Shown: piece after piece, positions 22,401 to 33,947 of the stretch
Numbering within the stretch: position 1 is the first letter of the stretch
Layout of the letters: each line of letters begins with the position of its first letter
Assembly (NCBI GenBank): GCA_023846275.1
Contig: CM043869.1
Span: 16,711,501-16,775,500, forward strand
Reading direction: 5' to 3'
Length of the DNA stretch: 64,000 bases
DNA from: Vanilla planifolia
Taxonomy: Eukaryota > Streptophyta > Magnoliopsida > Asparagales > Orchidaceae
Program-made: the position numbers and the translations under genes
Notes under the pieces: generated by a model
What the model was told of the DNA's origin: nothing
Databases searched by the model: none
What the model saw: the letters and a program-made list of their open reading frames with translations, nothing else

Positions 22401-22639
22401 TAAAGGGACCCCAATGAAAATTCATTCATCGAGAACACAAAAGTGACAATCCTCAACATCGAGAGTCCTGCTTGTTGGATAACTCATTTGAAAGCTGTCT
22501 TAAGACAACAATCCTTTCTCATTAAAAATCAAATGCAAGAAGAATCAACGAGATAACAACATATCTTAATTGAAGATCAATTCTACTAAAAGTCTTTGAG
22601 TCTTTATTCAAGTGTGTTCATTTATTTGAGGTTGAAGAC

Positions 22640-23670
22640 ATTATAAAAGAAATACATTCAAGAGATTATGGTAACCATGCATCTAGACATAATCTAGCCT
22701 TAAAAATCATAAGACAATAATTCTTTTGGCTTACCATGTAAAAAGACCTTTCCTTGACAACCAATAGTTCTGATGAAAGCCATCAACATTTCTTAGCTTT
22801 TCTTTGAATAAGGAAGTGATTTCTTAAGAACTTTTCTTTTAGCCATAGGAAAGATGAAGTTCCTCCTCATCACACTTGATTACTTCTCAAAGTAGATTGA
22901 AGTTAAATTTGTTAGCCAGACAAGAGCCAAAGTTCATAATTTCCTTTAAAGACATTCAATCAATTTGAAATTCTGTCAACTATAATCACTGACAATGTTA
23001 CAATGTTCCAAATAGAGACACTGTAAAACTTATACAAGAAATACAATTGTTACCTAAAGTATGCCACTGTAATCCATCCTCAAACAAATGGCTAAGTTGA
23101 GGCAATGAATAAGAGCTTGCTAAAGATTTTGAAGCCTCACCTAGAAAGCAAGGAAAGAGACTTGGATTGATGAGCTTCATGGCATACTATGGGCACATTG
23201 AACCACTCCTTCCACTCCCATAGGAAAATCCTTATTATCTTTATTTTATGGCTTTAAAGTTATATTTTTAATAGAAACCAACTGCTCCACTTTAGAAGTT
23301 CAAATATTAAAAGCATGTTAGGACAAAGTTGATGTCCAGTAGATAAATGAAGAAGTTAGAAAACTCAAGTTAGGTCTTCTTGAAAAAAACACTTTTAAGC
23401 ATATTTAGAACAACTCAACAGAAAGTAAAGCATAGAAAAGTACTTTAACAAGCATGTCAAAAGATGTTTTTCTGAAGTAGAGACATTGTCTTCAAGAAAT
23501 GCAAAATTTCAAAGTTACAAGAAAGTCTTGGTAAGTTAACCGCAAATTAGGAGGGGTTATATCTCATCAAAGAAATCATTGGACCGAACATTTATGAGTT
23601 TTAGACAGAAGACAATATTGAACTCTCACAATCATGGAATGGAGACCACCTGAAAAAAGTTTATCCTTAG
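22640..23670 (+). pseudogene. Gypsy integrase remnant
   Basis: The zinc-binding N-terminal part is represented by DYGNHASRHNLALKIIRQ near 22660. The catalytic core follows: LITLDYFSK near 22870 with the first aspartate, IITDNVTMF at 22983 with the second, and HPQTNG followed by VEAMNKSLLKILKPHLE near 23080-23150 with the glutamate. Beyond it come ELHGILWAH, TTPSTPIGKS, and at the end EGLYLIKEIIGPNIYEF plus SWNGDHLKKVYP, closing with TAG at 23670. That C-terminal block is typical of Tat-type integrase. The enzyme inserts element DNA. Frameshifts and stops at tryptophan positions (TAG or TGA) are frequent. Confidence 0.85.
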
Positions 23671-24248
23671 AAGATAAACAAAGGTATGAGTTAATATATT
23701 CGCTCTTGATGCAAGATATATATGTTTATTCTTGTATCAACTTGATTAAGAACCTTTCACAAAACCTAGTAAATATCTTAGCACCACTTAGAGCTTGATT
23801 AACACACTCTTGGCATCCTTCGTTGCCACCAAAATGTCAAAAAGTATTGAGGGACATGGCTTTAGCCCTTTCTTTTTCTCGTAACTCTCGCATGAAGGAT
23901 ATGAGAGATAATGTCTGAACTTCTCATCCTTCATCATTGTTTCATCATATGAAGGCTTTATGAAGCATACTTCTGCCCTCTCTTTTCTTCATCAAAACAC
24001 TTCATGACAGATTCAAGAAGTGTGGTCTTACTCACTTGTCTCTCTCTCTCACACATGCTCTCTCTTTCTTTCGATGATTTTTTGAAGCACAAAGCTACAA
24101 AAAATCCTCAATAAGTGTTGATTTTGCATCTTCCCTTTTTAATCATCATCCCATGAATGCTCCCCCTTCATCACCTTAAAAAAAGCTTGATCATCACCTT
24201 CATATATCAATATCTCTAGAAATATTATTATAATTTCAAATCCTTGTA
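23671..24248 (+). other. 3' untranslated spacer of the gypsy element
   Basis: Non-coding sequence between the pol end and the 3' LTR. It contains repeated words (CATGAAGGATATGAG, CATCCTTCATCA, CATATGAAGGC) and a CT-rich run at 24038-24071. No clear polypurine tract was found next to the LTR. Confidence 0.5.
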
Positions 24249-25515
24249 GACCTGTAATTACCATTAATAATTTTTCAGGACAAATCAAATATATTTTTTT
24301 GAAAAGTTGATAACTTAAGGGCTCCATAAAAAAGTCTTTTTTTCGAAAACATTACATCTATATATTCGTAAGCAACTCTTCATTGTAATATAAATGATGG
24401 TACGAAGAATTAGGGACCAAATAAAGAAGCATAATATAGAAAAAGAAGAAGACCCATGATACCTACCGGGCATACCATTGATCACCTTGCAAATAAAAAA
24501 AGAATAAAGGGGAAAGAACAGAAGCCCGATTGGTTTGGTAATATTTGCCAAACACGGCTATAAAACCCCTTCCCGTCAACTCGAGCACTGCATCTTCATG
24601 GAAACATACCTCTTAGAGAAATCTACGCCTCTTCCCTTTCGAAGCCCGTCTTCCCAAGTTCATCAACTCATCGTCTCCTACTGCTTTGGACTTTTTTATT
24701 ACTTCTCATTGGCTTTCCCAAAACATTCCGCTTTGCTCTTTTTCTAGAATCACTTTCCTCTCTCCACATGACTCTAATTTCGTCTTTTACCTTCCTTATC
24801 TTGATTTTAAAACACTAGTCCTCAATCAGGTGTTATCAGAACACCCATGTTGCTTGAACCACACCGGTCTACGTCGAACTTGGCCGAATTATTTCGGAGT
24901 TGAATCAAGCTAGACCCGGATTTGACTCACACCAACCTCGTCGACCCGCGCAGGCATGCACCCCCACTTCGATCGCGTAGACACGTGCCACCGGTGTCAA
25001 CCTGCGTCGACACACTTCGACACAGGCCACCTACTTTGACTGCATCGACGCACTTCAACACCCCACGCGCCTCGTCAGGAAGCCAACCCACTGTGACGCA
25101 TTCTGTCTCCATGCCTAACTGATTTGACCCACGTTGGCTCGCGCCATCCCGCGACTACAATGCACCGACGTGCACGTTCGTGTGGGCTCATCGTAGTCCA
25201 GCATAGCGGAGCCGTCGTTGCTTCTAGCCACACCATCTCTGCATTTGGCTGCACTATCCAAACGCCAACCAAATCGTCTAAGCTTTGACATCATTGGGAT
25301 ATCTTAAATGGTGACGGTCTACATTCAATAGTGTTGTATACCACCAGCAACTCAAATTAATGATTTTCTATCGAAATCGTGTCTCATTGTGCATTTGTCG
25401 TAAATTGTGCAATTTTTCATCCGAACATGCTTCAAAACTTCGCTCGATTGAACTTTCTCGTTTTTGTTCTAAGTTTTTGTTTAATTTTTCTAAATCTTTT
25501 TTTTTTATATCAATA
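24249..25515 (+). repeat. 3' LTR of the Tat-type gypsy element
   Basis: The best-matching half pairs with the 5' LTR from 24430 on: the TATA region (24558), CGCCTCTTCCCTTTCGAAGCC, a GC-rich segment at 24940-25260, the CATTCAATAGTGTTGTATACC region, and AGTTTTTGTTTAAT near 25472. It is roughly 150 bp longer than the 5' LTR between the TATA box and the end, partly within the GC-rich repeated words. Frames at 24922-25122, 24927-25112 and 25075-25272 are by-products of that GC-rich segment. Confidence 0.75.
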
Positions 25516-25627
25516 GGTATTCATACCAAGGATTTTACAAAAAAGTTATATGTTTTTTTAAAAACAATAAATTGTAATTTTGGATTGTTAACCAACTCAA
25601 AATCTAGACAACAACAAAAAGTATTCC

Positions 25628-25643
25628 TTTTTTTTTTTTTTTT
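25628..25643 (-). other. Poly-T tract, possible minus-strand LINE poly-A tail
   Basis: Sixteen T residues are followed by GAAACAGAGATGTC. Read on the minus strand this is CTCTGTTTC plus poly-A, much like the CATAGTTTC plus poly-A that ends the LINE at 14645. No RNase H or polymerase remnant was recognised to the right, so the element, if real, is only a short tail. Confidence 0.35.
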
Positions 25644-25649
25644 GAAACA

Positions 25650-27500
25650 GAGATGTCTTTGTATTAAGTGAGAAACCTAGTGCTTAAGAAAGCATGACAT
25701 TATATTTATAATGCAAACATTTCATAAAAAGTTAGTCTTGCTATACTAAGAAGCATATAAACTCCAATAACAAAAAAGAAACATGAAAGGATACAATTCA
25801 AGACAATCATGGCAAATAAATAATTATAATTTTACACAAGAAATGTAGTTATGTACTCAATTGCATCATAGACAAATAAAAAGGTCTAGATAGGCATTAG
25901 ATCTGGATGACAAATGACAACAAATCAAGATGATAAGAGTAGAAAAGGGACATATGAAAGCCACTAGAAGAACTGCTATAATCAATTTATTAGAGTAGAC
26001 TAACTCCTATGTCAAAATAGAGCGAACTAACTCCCAAGTCAAAAGGAGGAAATTTAAAAGGATAGAAACTAGTTAAGATAAAATATATGTAATGTATAGC
26101 AATTTATGTTTGAACATGTCTTTACAAATCTGTTTATCACAACTCTATTTAATTGCATCATAAGTATTAATTTTTTTAATATAATATTGTTAATTGTGGA
26201 TAAATATACTTATCTCAACAATAAGAGATGTTATACTAATATTTTTAGAACTCAAGGAATTTGACATAGTTTAAAATTTATGGAGTCTTACATTTTTTTT
26301 AGAAGAAATAAAAACACCCAAAAAAACAAAAGAGAGCATCCAAATCCAAGAATAGATAATAAAGTTGGACTTATAGACCATAAATCATGCATGGTGGAAA
26401 GGATCAATCTAGCCAATTAAGCGTAATAAGCCATCACGGATCATTCTTGTTGTCAATATTGTTTTAGTTGAGAAAGAATCCATCATTTTTTTTTTCAACT
26501 CTATAGAATTGCATTGTGGTTTAATGTTATGATTCATAGAAACTTTTGAAATATACATTACAATTTATCAAGAAGAGGCCAAGCTAGAGATAATAACCTC
26601 TTAAATGGGCATGGGTATTAATTTGAAGAAGATTCAAGATGAGAACTAAAGAAGTGACCAATCAAAGCCAATAGAAGATAGATCATATGATAACAAAGAC
26701 AATTTGTAAGATTTTTAGACTTTAGATAAATTCGACTATTAGTCAAAAAGATGACATTATAACCTACATAGTTTGTTGATGCTTTTATAGCATTTTTTCA
26801 TATTTCTCAAATTTACGATGTTTGACTCATGCAGAACAAAACTAAAGAACATTTTTCAAGTATTAACATATTAACTATGAGAAAATAATCGATTATTAAT
26901 ATTAAGTCTAAGTTATTGGGCTAGATCGGCCTATGTTTTTGGCATATCTCTATATTTATCCTTGTCTCTTTGTGGTGCCTATTTTGAAATAGCATACAGC
27001 ATATATGCACTTAAGTTGTTTTTAATGTTCACCTAGGTTTCAGATAATAAGCTCTATTCAAATTAGTTAAAAACTTATGAGCATAGATGTTGCTTAGATA
27101 GTAAACTTGGATATTATTATTACCTATCAATGTTTAGCCACAACTATTTTAGGCTGTATTGTTCTCATGCCTAATACAATCATTAAGATTTTTTATGAGG
27201 ACTGATGTTTTCCAAGCAAACATGCATATTCAGCTTATGTACAAGATAACTTGTGTCAACCTTAACTATGCTAATAAACGTTATGTATTCTCAAATTTTT
27301 TTAATAAATCTTCGACATCTTTGCAACTGGCTCAAACGCTGCATTCATCACAAGAAAAACTGAAGCTTTTCCTCTAATACTTAAGTTGGACATCCTTAGT
27401 GTGCTCACATTTTTACCACATTTCCAAACTCATTTACCACTTTCTGCCAATTTGATAAGCAATTTTTCATTGCTATATTTTAAGAAATCCATTTCCTAAC
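25650..27500. other. Unassigned stretch, possibly LINE 3' untranslated sequence on the minus strand
   Basis: Near 26292-26300 a short poly-T run followed by AGAAGAAATAAAAACACCC reads on the minus strand as GGGTGTTTTTATTTCTTCT plus poly-A, which again resembles a LINE 3' end. No domain supports it. From about 26930 to 27500 the base composition is more mixed and could be intron sequence of the exon-like segment that follows. Confidence 0.3.
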
Positions 27501-27502
27501 AG

Positions 27503-27628
27503 CATCTGTATTCTGGCATTGTGAAGGAAGCACGCTTGGAGAAATTTGAGGCACCTTCCAAGATCATTTTGAAGAGGGAGGTCATCCATAAGACATTTGC
27601 CACAGAGCTGGAGAAGCTATATGTATAA
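27503..27628 (+). pseudogene. Terminal-exon-like segment of unknown gene
   Basis: After TTTCCTAACAG, a plausible splice acceptor, the frame opens for 41 codons and ends at TAA (27626-27628). It contains SGIVKEARLEKFEAP, then a KREVIHKTFATELEKLYV tail. The residue mix is protein-like and helical, unlike the surrounding random frames, and an in-frame stop lies just before the acceptor at 27497. The following 300 bp (27629-27930) are less AT-rich and look like a 3' untranslated region. I do not recognise the protein and could not find upstream exons, so this may be a real gene's last exon, a gene fragment, or chance. Confidence 0.35.
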
Positions 27629-30600
27629 GTTCAAAAGATTATTCACGAAATAAATGTTTGAGATTCTTTGCGTTGTTGACTTGGGGTTAGTTGTTCTAGT
27701 TTTGAAGCTTATAAACACTCCTTAAATCTATATGTTGTTTTCCTCTTTGCGAACATTGTAGAGAGAAAGTTTCTGCTACTTCAAATTTTTACTCGTTAGT
27801 TTGGTCTTATTTGGTGAATGGAACTGCGTATTAGTTGTATTGATGGATTTTTGGTTAAGCAAACCATTGATTTTCGCCGAAGACTTCAAAGTTTATTTGA
27901 TATAGGTTGCAGATGATGTAATTATTGTTTAATATTAAATTAATTAATAAAAAAAAATTAAAAATATTAGTGTTAAAATTATGTTTCATGAATGAAAAAT
28001 GAGTTTGATTAACAAAAAAATGGTTGAAATTATTAACGTATTCTTTGATTTTGTTATTAAAAGTGAATCACAATTTTTTTAATGTGAATTTGAAAAATAG
28101 AATTATTTATTTTGTTTTATTGTATCATTTTTATATTTTTTTATTAAAAACATTTGTATTTTAAATGTGGTGAGATAAATATTTGATTTTGTTTTCAAAA
28201 GTATTTTAGAAAAAAATGTACGTATCAAAAAGAGTATTGGAATAGAAGCTTTTATTCATAAGTTATTTTTAAATAATCCAACTAAACATAATTGTTTTAA
28301 TTCGGTTTGTGTTTAGACTTAAACCCACTAATGCATAAGTGTTTGGACAAAAGTGGACCAAATTTTAGTTCTTTTTTTTTTTCTAATTGTTAAATTTTGT
28401 TGTAGGAAATTAGCTTATGAATTTTATTTAATAATTTTAGCATGAGCATTTATGGTATAATTTTAAAGTAATTGGTTATTAAAAAATATTTTCCAATTAA
28501 ATATACTTATTTTGATAATCTTTTTAGAAAGATACTCTTTGAAATCTAACATCTCTTTCTTAGTTGGCATTCTAATATCAAATTATTAGAATGCTCATAG
28601 TTTATAGTAATATGAAATTGTGGATAGATGTAGTATAATATAAATGAGGTTTCTTTTAGAAGAAATAAACTTTTGATTAAGACTTTATTTAAAAATAATT
28701 TATGACTTTAAAAATAATATTTTTATAAAAAAATTATATTGTTTCCAAGGTATAATTATGTCTCTCATAGTCTTATTCAAAAATCTTATCAACCGAAGGT
28801 TTTGATTAATATTTTTATCTTATTGTTTTTCTTGATCAAACCAAGCACATCCATAGGTTTTATTTTAAACTCTTATACTTTCATCGAAGGTTTTGGTCAA
28901 GTGCTTAACTATCCAAAATTTAATTTATAATGTACATAAAGGCTTACCAATGATGTTTCTTTAGCTCATTACTAAGATATTCTGTTATTGGTTTCTTCTC
29001 CATGAGTTATTGTTAAGCCTCTATGTTTAATTCTAATTTTAAGGTTACCCTATATAATCATAATTAAGAATCTTAAATTTTTAATTTAACTTTGTTAAAG
29101 ATTATAAATTATGCATAAGACTTACTTTAACATCTGATTTCACCTTAATACTTCTAACAATAACTTAAACCTATACTTATTAACCACTACCCTACTCAAC
29201 CTAACATTTTTCTAATACTTTGAATCATGCCCTCCAAGATTTCCTAATTAGAAACTAATGGCCTTACACATCCTAGAAGACATAGGTTCTCATAAGGGTT
29301 TAACTTGTGCCTCTGTGACTTAATCAAGCCATATTTCCATACTTCCTAAGTAAATTTCAAGAAAAAGGATATTTAGCCACAATATTATCTTGATTTTGAC
29401 TTTATTTTTAAGTTCTAAGGGTAAAACATTAAGAAAGAACTTAACTAATTAGCTTAGTTAGCTTATATTGGACTTATGAATTTGTAGGATTAATCATGAG
29501 AACCTATGATTTAGAAATTAGATAATAGAGAATTTGAAATTTAAAAGTCTTACATTTGAAATTTGAATATCCCAAATTTAAAATTTGAATATCTAAGATT
29601 TAATATTAAACACTTTAGGTTTAAAATTTGAACCTATGTTAGAGTTAAGAATGTTAGATGAGTTAAATGTGAGTTAGGACTTGAAATGACCTTGGCTGAA
29701 GTTAAGCATAACTTAAGGATTAGGCATATGAAATTCCTAAGAACTTAGATTATACATGAAACAAATCTTAAGATAACAATTAAGATTGAATTGATAATAT
29801 TGTGTACTTGATGAGACTTGAAGCACACTTAAAATGAGACCATGATTTGATGAGGCTTTCAATTAGACCTTAAATGGGAGTTGATTGAGATAGAGAACTC
29901 AAGTTTAGCTTTAAGAGTGATACCAGGCTCAACCAAGGGACCAATAATTAGTTGGATTTTGGCTAAAACCTAACCTAATTTTGTTTGATAGATGTGACCA
30001 TGAGTTATCATAAATGAGACTCTTAAGCCATGGATTGATATCCAAGATGATAGTCTTTGAGTTGTAGGTGGCTCAAGCAAAGCCTTTGGAAAGGGTGAAG
30101 TGATTTAGGTTAACTTATGTGATAAGAGAGTCACTAGTGAAATTCATATAAATCCATATTAAAGATCAATGACTACTATTTAGAAGGTTTGAGTTATAGA
30201 TTTATAACTTGAATATTACTCAAATAAACCAACAAAGTATTATAACAATATTCTTAGGTTATGTTATAGGTAAGGATTAGAAATAGATATATGAGATTTG
30301 AATGAGAAAGCTACTTTAGATAGGCAAAGTAGGGTTTGGTAAAAACCTCAGTTTAGCCCAAATAATAGAGTAAAGTTTGAGGAGATTAAGATGGTTCGTT
30401 GATGATTTAAAGTTTTAAAGACCAATATTATAAATTAGGGTTAAGTAACCCTAAAGTAAAATGATATTAATGTTAAGTGAGAAAGTCTATTGATGGTGAC
30501 ATGAACCCAATGATAAACTCCTTGATCATAGTGAGGTGAGTCTGATATATAGATGGTATAGATCCCATCAAGTGTAGAGATTACATGCCTTATTTCTATC

Positions 30601-31217
30601 ATAAGAGAGCTCAAATTTATGGTGGTTTAGCACTGTATTTGGTAGGATTTCTTGAGTATTATAAGGTGGTCCATATGATTGGTAGAACTCAGGTATGGAT
30701 TTTTAGATCATTATAGAGGATTTTAAGTTTATTATGTGCTATTATAAGACATCATAGGAGACCATAGATGTATTAAAGTACTTGTTATAATATCACATGA
30801 TTGATGAGGACTCCTATAATAATATGAGGTGATCCATGTGATCAATAAAGCCTAAGTTATAGACTGTTGGTTCATGTGATGAGATGGGAGTGTTAGACTT
30901 GAGTCGATTATCTCATGGGCTTGGAATGAGTGCTAGATTGTTGTGGGTCACTATGCATCTTATAGGATTAATTATGACTATGATAAGACTTACTAAGCAT
31001 GATTGACTTGTGATAAGATAAATAGTTATGATTTTATATATTGGCTTAACTTGGTAAACTATAATATTTATTTATCTTTTTTAATGTAGAGATAATTATG
31101 TTATGATACTATATTACTACATGTATATTTTTGTTAATAAAATATAAGAATTTTCTATTAAGCATGGCTCATCTACCCTCATATCAACTACTAGAGCATA
31201 GATTTAGTAGTACATAT
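27629..31217. other. AT-rich intergenic stretch with short repeated words
   Basis: At 29530-29635 the words AAATTTGAA and ATTTAAAATTTGAA repeat about six times. Reverse-oriented relatives occur at 32040-32165 and similar words at 41180-41265. From 30300 to 31080 there are recurring phrases such as GGTGGTCCATATGATTGG and GTGATCCATGTGATCAA. No coding remnant is recognisable. Confidence 0.35.
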
Positions 31218-31220
31218 GAC

Positions 31221-31337
31221 ATTAAAGTAGGGGCATCAAAGATAGTACCTTAGTAGATTACTCTTTAATCAGATATTAAACTATATAAGTGGGGGCATCA
31301 AAGATAGTACCTTAGTACATTAAAGTGGGGGCATCAT
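31221..31337. repeat. Short direct repeats (GGGGGCATCAAAGATAG)
   Basis: GGGGCATCAAAGATAGTACC with TTAGTA appears at 31229-31255 and 31292-31317. A third, partial copy (ATTAAAGTGGGGGCATCA) starts at 31319. The sequence AGATATTAAACTATATAAG between them recurs near 31374 as AGATATTAGACTATATAAG. This is a small local duplication. Confidence 0.7.
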
Positions 31338-33282
31338 AATAATATTTATTCTATATATTAATATTTTATGTTAGATATTAGACTATATAAGATATGATAT
31401 ATTCAACTTTGGACTATATGGGATATTTTACTTGGATATGTTTTCTATGATTTATTTACATGTGAAAAACATGGTTTGAATCTTGTGCTTACTTATACAT
31501 GTTATGGATTATATAGGTATGATTGTTTATAGGTATAGATTATTGTGACACTATCTACATACTAATGTACTAGGCATATTACCTAATCTAAAGTAGAACA
31601 TTTTGTAACTCAACTAAGATCTCAGTTGGAGTAGGAATGTTGTTCATGTTGGGTGGTATATCATGAGCTTGATGATCACATTGGTGAATGGTGACTCCCA
31701 CTTTGAATGTTAAGCCTATGAAGTGAAATATGGCTAATAGAATGTATTGATTACTGCATAGGTTTGGTTCATTCCATGAAAAATATTGCTACCAAAAATG
31801 GGGTATGAGAAACCAACTTCTTATATATAAGTTAAGTTGACTATGATTGCATTCATCTATATCTTTTCTTAATTATTCATACACTAAATGGATTAAATCA
31901 AATTTTAAATTTCTTCTATTGTTAGTCACCATTTTTCTTCCTAATATTTAGGAATTTCATGTAAACTAGGCCTTTAACTCAAGGTTTAGATAAGGATAAA
32001 AGCATGTAAGGTCAAGCAAATATTTAAACTTGCTTAACATATCAAGTATTCAAATTTTGAAAGTATAATTTAAATTTTAAACTTTAGTTATAGATATATA
32101 AAGTATTCAAATTCTAAAATCATTTAAATTTTATATGACAACTAAATATTTAAATTTTAAATAATCAAATTAAAGAAAAGGGTATATACCTTGGGCTATG
32201 TAGGCTAACAAACTTGAGGTATGTAACATCAATAATATTGTTGATAGAAAGGATCTCTACTAGATGGTCTACCAAACCATCTAATGATCTATTATTTTAA
32301 ATGTACAATACATATTAGATCATTTAATATAAAAGATTTAATGTTGACATAATTTTATTCATCCATTCAAGGACTTTATCAAATTACAATCAGACTAATT
32401 GATGTCATTTGGACCATCTTATGGCATATTTCAATATCAAGTTAGAATGGATTGCCAAAATGGATCTCTATAAGATAATTGTTAGATTATCTGATATGTG
32501 TATCTATTGTGTTCAATAATGAGTTTGAACTGGTTGGACTATTTCTTAAAATAAGAAATTAAAATGGGTTATGTTGGAAGATTATCAACTATCTGATTGA
32601 TTATTTAAAAGTAATCATAGTGTATATAATTTAGTTCAATAGATGGTCTATTAAAATAATAAGATTAGATTTAACTTGATTAGGTTGTCCAATGTTATGT
32701 TCAAATTATTTTATATGTTTATAGAAAGGGGTTAATGACTAATTTAATTAATGTATCTCTAATCTTTTTAAGTAGAATTTTAACAAGAGTTACATAGAAT
32801 TTGAAGAACCATTTGGAGGAAATTCTAAATACCCAGATACTTACAATTAGCCCTTAATAAGAAGAAATTATCATGAATGATGAAAAAATAGTTAAAAAAC
32901 CTTAATTCTACATTTCTTCTAAAGTGAGCCCATTTTAGTGAGCTTAAATTGCTCTTATGCAAAGTTCAAGAGCATACATAAAAAATTGTTACATAGATTC
33001 TTACATTCATTCACATCATCAATTTTATACAAAGCTCTTAATTATCTTAGTTATCTTTTAACTCAATCTATAAAGGTTTTACATTTATCTATTGAAGATT
33101 ATGGTTATACTTTAATTAACTTCTTTATAATCACTTTTATGTAATCCCTTTGCTTTGATTTGTAGAGCCTTAAAGTTTTGTGTTTAGGGGAGCTTAGTGC
33201 CCTTACACCAAGGCTATACTAGGTCTTTTTGCTAGTGAGAGATTGTAGAGCCTTATTTTAAGTGTAACTTTCTAGTTTACTA
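31338..33282. other. Unassigned AT-rich stretch
   Basis: It includes 32230-32700, with repeated ATCTAATGATC, AGATGGTCTA and related words that also occur at 36550-36860, 38030-38400 and 55720-56170. This is probably an old repeat family in several states of decay. The frame at 32938-33144 has no recognisable match. Confidence 0.35.
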
Positions 33283-33507
33283 TGTTATGATATTCTCCTC
33301 TCAAGTCATCCTGTCTAAACCTTAATAGATTTTTTGTTCACAAAGGTGCCTTCTTGCATGGTCACATATCCCAAAACTACTCCAACCTTAGTATACTTAA
33401 TTATTGAGTTCTCATAAAAGCTCGTATAGGTTTATCCCAAAAAGGCACCTTGATATTTTAAGACTTAAAATCTCATGTATAGACAAGGATCATACTTTAA
33501 ATGGATA
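33283..33507 (-). repeat. 3' LTR of the minus-strand Cassandra-like TRIM
   Basis: The element's outer end is at TGTTATGATATTC. The 5S-derived part is 33345-33423, where GGTCACATATCCCAAAACTA and ACTCCAACCTTAGTATACTT are the reverse complement of the 5S GGGTGACC and GAGTAGTACT regions. About 225 bp; the inner boundary is approximate. Confidence 0.75.
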
Positions 33508-33681
33508 ATATAGAGTTATTCATTCGTGTACCTTTAAAAATTTTACATCATAGTCACTCCATACTTAGTGTTTCCTCTCCTTTGAGACATCACTTAGCAT
33601 CCACTCTCCACCTATTTCGATGTTATAAGTCCATCAACTTTCACATGACTCATCCTTGAACCACATTAGATTAACAGAAGA

Positions 33682-33697
33682 GTTGACTTTAATACCA
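33682..33697 (-). other. Primer-binding site of the Cassandra-like TRIM
   Basis: On the minus strand TGGTATTAAAGTCAAC follows the 5' LTR end (…TGTCACA) after three bases. It differs slightly from the TGGCATCAGAGCTGAC at the same place in the plus-strand copy at 39712. Both fit initiator methionine tRNA priming. Confidence 0.7.
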
Positions 33698-33700
33698 AAA

Positions 33701-33947
33701 TGTGACATCTTAGTTTCACTATATTGATATCTTATCATATCGAGTCACACCATCTCTATTGAAGTGAAATTATCCCTTTACACAATGGCCCTTCCAACAT
33801 AATAACCTACCCTAAAAATACTAAAACTCCAACATGCTTAATTATAATGTTCACATGAGATTCCATGGATGATTGATTCTAAAAGATTTCTTAATATTTT
33901 AAGTCTATGATATCTTATATACAAATTAGGATCTCTCCCTTAATACA
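33701..33947 (-). repeat. 5' LTR of the minus-strand Cassandra-like TRIM
   Basis: It runs from TGTATTAAGGGAGAGATCC (minus strand, at 33947) through TATATAAG and a 5S-derived block (33783-33866, with GGAATCTCATGTGAACATT and TAATTAAGCATG) to TGTCACA at 33701. Its 247 bp agrees with 252 bp for the copy at 39891-40142. Confidence 0.75.

Larger units (their letters stand above)
17389..25515 (+). mobile_element. Nearly complete, inactive Ty3/gypsy retrotransposon with Tat-lineage features
   Basis: Two related long terminal repeats (17389 to about 18505, and about 24249 to 25515) flank 5.7 kb of internal sequence. The internal part encodes, on the plus strand and in order, Gag with a GH..C knuckle, protease, reverse transcriptase, a linked RNase H region, a second RNase H-like segment, and integrase. 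The knuckle type, the second RNase H ending in an N-x-E-A-x-Y-E-A-like motif, and the long LTRs are features of the Tat lineage of plant gypsy elements. Every domain has multiple stops. The LTRs are clearly diverged from each other, which implies an old insertion. Exact ends, target-site duplication and polypurine tract were not resolved. Confidence 0.85.
33283..33947 (-). mobile_element. Cassandra-like TRIM with 5S rRNA sequence in both LTRs, minus strand
   Basis: Two LTRs (33283 to about 33507, and 33701-33947) flank a short internal region with no coding capacity. Read on the minus strand, each LTR holds a decayed 5S rRNA gene: blocks matching ATGAGAACTC, TTAAGTAT, GGAGTAGTTTTGGGAT and GTGACC in the 3' LTR, and their counterparts in the 5' LTR. 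Directly inside the 5' LTR lies TTGGTATTAAAGTCAAC, a changed initiator-methionine-tRNA primer-binding site. Short LTRs, a tiny interior and 5S sequence define the Cassandra family of non-autonomous retroelements, which rely on enzymes from other elements. The minus-strand TATATAAG in the 5' LTR also matches the other copies. Confidence 0.85.

Noticed and set aside
24922..25272. Frames of 61-66 codons rich in R, P, T and H
   Set aside because: By-products of the GC-rich word repeats in the 3' LTR.
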